Assembly (NCBI GenBank): GCA_046590195.1 | Contig: JBKJTP010000157.1 | Coordinates: 1-35,968 of the forward strand | DNA length: 35,968 bases | Direction: 5' to 3' | From: JBKJTP01 sp046590195 | Lineage (GTDB): Bacteria; Bacteroidota; Ignavibacteria; Palsa-1295 | In this document: positions 31,168 to 35,968 of the stretch, in pieces | Layout: each line of letters starts with the position of its first letter | Position numbering within the stretch: the first letter of the stretch is position 1 | Notes under the pieces: generated by a model | The model's database searches: none | Seen by the model: the letters and a program-made list of their open reading frames with translations, nothing else | Told to the model about the DNA's origin: nothing | Translations under genes and position numbers: made by a program

Positions 31168-31931
31168 GTGAAGTCGCTGAGGTACACCTTCGTCGCGTAG
31201 CGTAATTCGATCCGATCATCTTTCGCGTAGCGATCATAGAGCTCTCGAAGCCTCTGCTGCATTATCGGCGTAGCTGGATCATCCGCTGCCGGAACATACG
31301 ATGATGACATCAAGCGTCCATTCAGTCCCTTGAAGTCAAGCACCTGAACATTCGGGAATGTCGCGATGGCTGGTGGCTTGCCGAAGAATGATCCGATCAC
31401 ATTGTCATCCATTCTGCGATGATCAACCTTTGAATAGTCGGTTGCGAATTTCTTGATCAGATCCTCGTACGCTTGAAGGAATGGAGTGGCATCGATCAAT
31501 CGCTCATTCCAAAAGAGAGCTACCTTGCCTGTTGGCTTGAGTATTCGTTTGCACTCCGTATGAAATGCATCTCGATCGAACCAGTGAAACGCCTGGCCCG
31601 CCATTACAAGATCGATCGACGAGTCTGGTAGAGTGGTGGACTCGGCGGCGGCATCGACGCTTGTGAAACGGTCATAGCTGGATAGAACTGCCTCTGCCGC
31701 CTTTCGCATGTCTTCATTCGGCTCGATGCCGATGACCGAGATGCCGCGATCCAGAAAGAGCTTCGACGAGATGCCGGTCCCTGATCCCATATCCGCGATG
31801 ACAGAATCGGTGGATAACCCAGCTTCAGCGATCAACCAATCGACGAACTGCTCGGGGTAGCTTGACCGATATCTCACGTAATCGGCAACGCGAGAGGAGA
31901 ACCGGGATTTGGGGTCGAGAGAGTTGCTCAT
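31164..31931 (-). CDS. Class I SAM-dependent methyltransferase
   Basis: 255 residues. SAM-binding motif I is VIADMGSGTGISSKLF near 46-60, the acidic end of strand 2 is VIGIEPNEDM, and the later strand reads IDLVMAGQAFHWFD, a form typical of the Methyltransf_11 group with the QAFHWF variant. The substrate is unknown. The gene stands alone on the minus strand, convergent with the PhyH-family gene and divergent from parA with a 132-base gap. Confidence 0.9.
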   Translation of the reverse strand: MSNSLDPKSRFSSRVADYVRYRSSYPEQFVDWLIAEAGLSTDSVIADMGSGTGISSKLFLDRGISVIGIEPNEDMRKAAEAVLSSYDRFTSVDAAAESTTLPDSSIDLVMAGQAFHWFDRDAFHTECKRILKPTGKVALFWNERLIDATPFLQAYEDLIKKFATDYSKVDHRRMDDNVIGSFFGKPPAIATFPNVQVLDFKGLNGRLMSSSYVPAADDPATPIMQQRLRELYDRYAKDDRIELRYATKVYLSDFT

Positions 31932-32063
31932 ACCTGTGGAAACCTACCTGAAAGACCTCAAGCTCCTGCATAACTTGTTAATACCCCTCGGTGACAGACT
32001 GCCGGGGTTTGGCGTTACCATCCGAATACGGGAAAAAGGGTCAAGAAGCAGAGCAAACAGGGC

Positions 32064-32891
32064 ATGGGGAAGGTCATAACGATAGCGAATCAGAAGGGTG
32101 GCGTCGGTAAAACGACGACTGCGGTCAATTTGGCGGCCTCGCTGGCCGTGGCCGAGTACCGGACCCTCCTCGTTGATATCGATTCCCAGGCGAATGCTAC
32201 CTCCGGACTCGGCGTCGATCCAAAGGTCGAGCGCAGCACGATCTATGAGGTGATGGTCAACGGCCTCACAATGACCGAGGCGACCGTCGAGAGCAATGTC
32301 CCGCATCTGGACCTCGTCCCATCGCACATCAATCTGGTTGGAGCCGAGATCGAACTCGTTGACATACCCGAGCGTGAGCGTGTCATGACCAAGGCGCTTG
32401 CGCCGATCCGCGACCGCTACGATTACATCATCATCGATTGTCCGCCTTCACTCAGCCTTCTCACGTTGAATGCACTTGCTGCGTCCGATAGCGTACTCAT
32501 CCCAGTACAGTGCGAGTACTACGCGCTTGAGGGATTAGGCCAGTTGCTCAACACTGTGAACATTGTCAAGAAGCATCTCAATTCGAGCCTCGACATCGAG
32601 GGAGTGCTGCTCACGATGTACGATAGCCGGTTGCGATTATCGAATCAGGTTGTAAGCGAAGTCCGCAAGTATTTCGGGGAGAAGGTATTTGATGTTCTTA
32701 TTAGCCGTAACGTTCGATTGAGTGAAGCTCCAAGCTTCGGCTTGCCGTGCGTGCTCTATGAAGCCACGAGCTCTGGCACGAAGAATTATCTCGATCTCGC
32801 TGCTGAGGTTGTTAAGCGTAATCCGAAGATCAAACCATCGGCAATGTCGAAAAGCGATACGAACGCTGAACTCTTAAAGGAGGCCGCATGA
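32064..32891 (+). CDS. parA: Chromosome partitioning ATPase ParA (Soj)
   Basis: 275 residues, chromosomal type without an N-terminal DNA-binding extension. The deviant Walker A is KGGVGKTT at 11-18, followed by LLVDIDSQANAT (A' motif) and IIIDCPPSLSLLTLNAL (Walker B). It moves ParB-DNA complexes during segregation. Its stop overlaps the ParB start by four bases (ATGA). No parS-like CACGTG palindrome of the consensus type was seen in the window. Confidence 0.96.
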   Translation: MGKVITIANQKGGVGKTTTAVNLAASLAVAEYRTLLVDIDSQANATSGLGVDPKVERSTIYEVMVNGLTMTEATVESNVPHLDLVPSHINLVGAEIELVDIPERERVMTKALAPIRDRYDYIIIDCPPSLSLLTLNALAASDSVLIPVQCEYYALEGLGQLLNTVNIVKKHLNSSLDIEGVLLTMYDSRLRLSNQVVSEVRKYFGEKVFDVLISRNVRLSEAPSFGLPCVLYEATSSGTKNYLDLAAEVVKRNPKIKPSAMSKSDTNAELLKEAA

Positions 32892-33883
32892 GCAAGCAAC
32901 AACGTTCGGTACTAGGCAAAGGGCTCTCCGCGCTCATCCCAGGCGCTCGTGAAGACAACGAAGCAGCTTCAGAAGAGCTACGTATTCGCAATCTTCCGCA
33001 AGCAGAGCGTCCTCGATCAGAGCCTGCTCCAGAGCCACAGAAGATCGTAGGCGTCTCCAAGATCGAGATTGCTCGCATCGCTCCTAATCCACTTCAGCCA
33101 CGTAAGGAATTCAGCGAGGACTCGCTCCGCGAGCTTACCTCATCGATCAGAGAGCACGGCGTCATTCAGCCTGTAACCGTTCGTGCAAGACCGAACGGCA
33201 GCTTTGAGCTCGTCTCCGGTGAGCGTCGTATGCGTGCAAGTATTGAGGCAGGACTCACCGAGATCCCAGCTTATGTGCTCGACGTCGATACGGATCGCAA
33301 GATGCTTGAGCTCGCGATCATCGAGAACGTACAGCGCCAACAGTTCAACCCGATCGAAGAAGCGGAAGCTTATCATCGATTGATCGAAGAATGCGACCTG
33401 ACACAGGAAGAAGTTGCTGAGAAGATCGCGAAGGATCGTAGTACGATCACCAACTTTCTCCGCTTGCTTCGCTTGCCTGACGAGATCAAAGATTCTCTTC
33501 GCAAGGGTCAGCTAGGGATGGGTCATGCAAAGGCCGTGATGTCGGTGCCGAATGCCGACAGGCAGGTGATGCTCTGGCAGGAAGCGATCCATGGTGGATA
33601 CTCCGTTCGCAAGATCGAAGAAACTGCGAGAGCTGCTGCTAGGGAGTACTCAATGACCGATGCTCCGAGTAAGGGTGGTCGGCCTCAAGCGAAGACCGTC
33701 ATTCCTCCTGCGCGTGACACAACACACTTGTTGCCGATCGAGAACTCGATCAAGCAACAGCTTGGTACGCAGGTCAAGATCAGGTTCAAGACGAATGAGG
33801 CAGGGGAGATCGCGATCGAGTTTTACAATCACAACGATCTTGAACGACTGACCGAACTACTAATGTCGATCGAACATGCGTAA
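32888..33883 (+). CDS. parB: Chromosome partitioning protein ParB (Spo0J)
   Basis: 331 residues. The N-terminus KGLSALIPGA is the short ParA-interacting peptide found in ParB. The CTP-binding part has NPLQPRKEF, GVIQPVTVR and the GERRMRA motif at 111-117. The helix-turn-helix covers LTQEEVAEKIAKDRSTITNFLRLLRLP, and a C-terminal dimerisation helix closes the protein. It binds parS and spreads as a CTP-gated clamp. The stop overlaps the RidA-like gene by eight bases, so that gene is probably co-expressed. Confidence 0.96.
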   Translation: MSKQQRSVLGKGLSALIPGAREDNEAASEELRIRNLPQAERPRSEPAPEPQKIVGVSKIEIARIAPNPLQPRKEFSEDSLRELTSSIREHGVIQPVTVRARPNGSFELVSGERRMRASIEAGLTEIPAYVLDVDTDRKMLELAIIENVQRQQFNPIEEAEAYHRLIEECDLTQEEVAEKIAKDRSTITNFLRLLRLPDEIKDSLRKGQLGMGHAKAVMSVPNADRQVMLWQEAIHGGYSVRKIEETARAAAREYSMTDAPSKGGRPQAKTVIPPARDTTHLLPIENSIKQQLGTQVKIRFKTNEAGEIAIEFYNHNDLERLTELLMSIEHA

Positions 33884-34355
33884 GCACCGCGAGTTGCTCC
33901 TCTTTACACTCGCTCTTTGTTTATCTTTCCTCACTAACTGCTCAAGCACGAGCTCAACACATTCGATGAAGCCACTTCTCCAACCCGTTCTCTCTGCAGA
34001 TGCACCAGCACCGATCGGCCCATACTCACAGGCCGTTCGCACGAATGGATTGCTCTTCTGCTCTGGTCAGATCGCGCTCGACCCATACACTGGGGAGATG
34101 AAGAACGGCTCGATCGAAGAAGAGACATTGCAGGTGATCAAGAACATGCGCGCAGTCTTGACTGAAGCAGGGCTCAGCTTCGCAAACGTTGCGAAAGTGA
34201 CGATCTTCCTGACCGACATGAACGACTTCGCTGTGGTCAACCGTGTCTATGGCGAGCAACTTGGTGCAGCTCGTCCGGCACGAAGCACCGTCCAAGTCTC
34301 GGCCTTGCCGAAGGGTGCTCGTGTCGAGATCGAATGCATTGCCGTTACGGGGTGA
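33876..34355 (+). CDS. ridA: RidA family deaminase with apparent lipoprotein signal
   Basis: 159 residues from the ATG at 33876. Residues 31-159 are a complete RidA (PIGPYSQAV at 46-54, FCSGQIALDP at 61-70, catalytic Arg136 in ARPARSTVQV, Glu151 in RVEIECIAV), which hydrolyses reactive enamine/imine intermediates such as 2-aminoacrylate in the cytosol. The first 30 residues look like a lipoprotein signal: basic MRKHR, a hydrophobic core, and lipobox FLTNC with Cys22. An internal ATG at 33966 (Met31) would give an ordinary cytosolic RidA. The gene overlaps parB by eight bases at its upstream start. Confidence 0.88.
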   Translation: MRKHRELLLFTLALCLSFLTNCSSTSSTHSMKPLLQPVLSADAPAPIGPYSQAVRTNGLLFCSGQIALDPYTGEMKNGSIEEETLQVIKNMRAVLTEAGLSFANVAKVTIFLTDMNDFAVVNRVYGEQLGAARPARSTVQVSALPKGARVEIECIAVTG

Positions 34356-34858
34356 AGCTTCTCCTTTTTGTAGTAGTATTGCTTTTCGCAGTACCTGCAA
34401 TGTCGCAGGTCGATACTGTTCGTGGTGATGTCTTCGACGACAGTACTGGCTTTCAGATGACGAAGTCGCCGTCACTGGCGCTTGGGCTCAGCGCTATCCT
34501 GCCCGGTGCAGGACAGGTGTACAATGGCGAATGGTGGAAGGTACCAATACTCTACGCGATGCTTGGCGGATTCGGCTACGGCGCTTACATCCAGAACGAA
34601 CGCTATCAGGACGCGAGACGGAATCTGACGATCGCCAACTTCAATGACGACGCTGCAGGAAAGCGACGCTGGACGGACAGTCGTAACTTCTACCGCGATG
34701 ACCGCGACAAGTTCTTCATCTACATGGGACTTGCTTACGTTGCGAATCTCATCGATGCCTACATCTCAGCGCATCTCTTCGATTTCGATGTCTCTGATCC
34801 TGCACCACTGCCTGCGGGTATATCGCCGATGAGAGTGGGTATTGCAGTACCGTTCTGA
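34334..34858 (+). CDS. DUF5683 family membrane protein
   Basis: 174 residues. A signal peptide (LLLFVVVLLFAVPAMSQ) is followed by SPSLALGLSAILPGAGQVYNGEWWKVP, the hallmark of DUF5683, then two further hydrophobic helices (ILYAMLGGFGYGAYI and FFIYMGLAYVANLIDAYISAHL). The ATG at 34334 lies 22 bases inside ridA; the GTG at 34352, overlapping the ridA stop by four bases and giving VKLLLF as n-region, is an attractive alternative. The family is common in Bacteroidetes and has no established function. Confidence 0.85.
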   Translation: MHCRYGVKLLLFVVVLLFAVPAMSQVDTVRGDVFDDSTGFQMTKSPSLALGLSAILPGAGQVYNGEWWKVPILYAMLGGFGYGAYIQNERYQDARRNLTIANFNDDAAGKRRWTDSRNFYRDDRDKFFIYMGLAYVANLIDAYISAHLFDFDVSDPAPLPAGISPMRVGIAVPF

Positions 34859-34871
34859 CATGCTATCCCTT

Positions 34872-35032
34872 CGTAGGGCCACATCGCAATGTGGCCGAAA
34901 TGCGGCATACGCACTTTCAGTCGATCCAAAGGTCGGACGTGGAGCGAATCTCGCATTCGATGCCACGGCCGATCAGCCAATGTCATCGAAGATGGTCTCC
35001 GCATTCCGGCCACATTGCGATGTGGCCCTACG
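34872..35032. repeat. 161-bp element with 34-bp terminal inverted repeats
   Basis: The left arm 34872-34905 begins CGTAGGGCCACATCGCAATG and the right arm 34999-35032 ends CATTGCGATGTGGCCCTACG; over 34 bases the two are inverted copies with a single mismatch. Each arm also contains its own hairpin, GGCCACAT-cgca-ATGTGGCC. The 93-base centre carries no gene of its own. The layout is that of a REP doublet or small MITE. The right end stops one base before the ATG of the next gene (35034). Confidence 0.85.
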
Positions 35033-35033
35033 C

Positions 35034-35957
35034 ATGCTGTTGTTGCTATTCCTCACATCGTGCGCAACGACTTCCACCACTCCACTCACCGAGACGACAG
35101 CGGTCACCAAGACCCTTCTCGTCTCACAGCAGTTCGGCAGATTCCAGGATGCAGTTGCGATCTCGACAGATCAATTCGGTAATACCTATGTGGTCGATCG
35201 TGGAGCTCCGTCGGTCATCAAGTATAACGAGCTCGGTGATAGCCTCGGTGTGATCTCGGGCTTCGGCCGAGAGCAGTATCAGTTCGATATGCCGAGCGAT
35301 ATCGATGCACGCCTTACGAACTCGATCCTCATCGCAGATCACAACAATCACCGCGTCGAACGATACACGAGAGACTTCGCATACTCTGCAACGGTACAGC
35401 GCAGACAGGATGACCAGGAGCAGCTTCGCTTTGGATATCCGAAGCAGATCGCGGCCGACGATGCGGGTAACTTCTATGTCATCGATGGCGAGAATCGTCG
35501 CGTGCTTCGAGTCAATTCGTCGCTAAGACCTGAACGGATACTCGGTGCGAGCATGCAACTCAACATCCCGGGCGGAAGCCTCTTCAATCCAACGCTGATC
35601 GCAGTGGATGGCAACAACAACGTTATCGTCTTTGATAAGGCGAGAGCGTACTTTGTAGTATTCGATGAACTAGGCAATGCGATCAAGACACGTGGTCTGA
35701 CGAGTGCGGAATCTGCGACTGGATTTACATCGCTTGCTTGTAGAAACGATACGCTCTTTGCACTGCACCCTAATCTTGAGGGTGTCTCGATCCTTCTCTT
35801 CCACACGCCTTCGATGAGGAGCATCGGCACTTGGTATGTTGACGACTATCGATCAATGGGTGCGCTCGATCTCGACGTACGGCACGGCGTTTCCTTACTT
35901 ACGAGGAATGCAGTGCTTCGTGCGAACGTCAGCATGACGATCGAGCCTGTCAAGTAA
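35034..35957 (+). CDS. NHL/six-bladed propeller lipoprotein
   Basis: 307 residues from the ATG at 35034; an in-frame extension to 34842 would run through the inverted-repeat element and is rejected. The start gives MLLLLFLTSC, a very short lipoprotein signal with Cys10. The mature protein contains several NHL-type repeats: DAVAISTDQFGNTYVVDRG, PSDIDARLTNSILIADHNNHRVERY, PKQIAADDAGNFYVIDGENRRVLRV and NPTLIAVDGNNNVIVFD. Such propellers bind proteins or carbohydrates in the periplasm or outer membrane. It follows DUF5683 on the same strand. Only 11 bases of window follow the stop. Confidence 0.85.
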   Translation: MLLLLFLTSCATTSTTPLTETTAVTKTLLVSQQFGRFQDAVAISTDQFGNTYVVDRGAPSVIKYNELGDSLGVISGFGREQYQFDMPSDIDARLTNSILIADHNNHRVERYTRDFAYSATVQRRQDDQEQLRFGYPKQIAADDAGNFYVIDGENRRVLRVNSSLRPERILGASMQLNIPGGSLFNPTLIAVDGNNNVIVFDKARAYFVVFDELGNAIKTRGLTSAESATGFTSLACRNDTLFALHPNLEGVSILLFHTPSMRSIGTWYVDDYRSMGALDLDVRHGVSLLTRNAVLRANVSMTIEPVK

Positions 35958-35968
35958 TTCTTCCGTCG

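Noticed and set aside
31932..33883. parS site near parAB
   Set aside because: No 16-bp palindrome of the GTTNCACGTGAAAC type was found in or beside the genes.
34842..35033. N-terminal extension of the NHL lipoprotein
   Set aside because: The extra 64 residues translate the inverted-repeat element, and a good lipoprotein signal starts at 35034.

Overview
The window looks like a chromosomal segment of an uncultured-type bacterium from the Bacteroidota/Chlorobiota/Ignavibacteria (Kapabacteria-like) side of the tree. The grounds are a GWxTD-domain protein, a DUF3098 protein, a DUF5683 protein, many lipoproteins with short signal peptides, a 30S protein S16 with a long Ala/Glu tail, and several TAnnTTTG-type promoter boxes. 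The phylum is inferred from gene content; no rRNA is present. Apart from the HepT/MntA pair and several inverted-repeat elements, nothing looks like a recent mobile insertion, and there is no tRNA, CRISPR array, prophage or transposase.

Layout. 1-4170: a co-directional run of a GWxTD protein (5' truncated), a degenerate glycerate kinase homologue, an uncharacterised lipoprotein, and two tandem exported proteins that share a C-terminal module; it ends at a strong terminator (4202-4234). 4249-7725: an AddB-like Fe-S nuclease/inactive helicase subunit. 7918-10353: a soluble hybrid histidine kinase. 10390-16303: a promoter, a TPP riboswitch and a tightly packed operon for thiamine salvage (TonB-dependent receptor, thiamine pyrophosphokinase, sodium:solute symporter), followed without a gap by a class A beta-lactamase-like lipoprotein and a small membrane protein. 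16304-17073: sparse DNA with a promoter-like box, a 64-residue membrane protein, an inverted-repeat element, a terminator and a 7-bp tandem array. 17074-20046: ffh (minus), a large palindromic intergenic element, then rpsP and rimM (plus).

20065-22513 (minus): DUF3098 protein, lolD and a lolC/E-type permease. 22675-25822 (plus): a ymdB-type phosphodiesterase, folD, nadK and an NTF2-like protein. 25824-26439 (minus): HepT/MntA toxin-antitoxin module. 26466-28511 (minus): ABC-F ATPase. 28696-29484: unrecognised charged protein. Then upp (minus), a PhyH-family oxygenase (plus) and a methyltransferase (minus). 32064-35957: parA, parB, an apparently exported RidA, a DUF5683 protein and an NHL-repeat lipoprotein, the last preceded by a 161-bp element with 34-bp terminal inverted repeats.

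The most interesting functional unit is the TPP-riboswitch operon. It appears to couple outer-membrane uptake, a sodium-coupled inner-membrane step and pyrophosphorylation of thiamine, and it carries two extra envelope genes not expected in thiamine salvage. The other notable items are the pseudo-glycerate kinase, the GspG-like lipoprotein with its paralogue, a RidA with a lipoprotein signal, a coding-sequence-embedded palindromic terminator in rimM, and three different intergenic elements built as pairs of inverted repeats.
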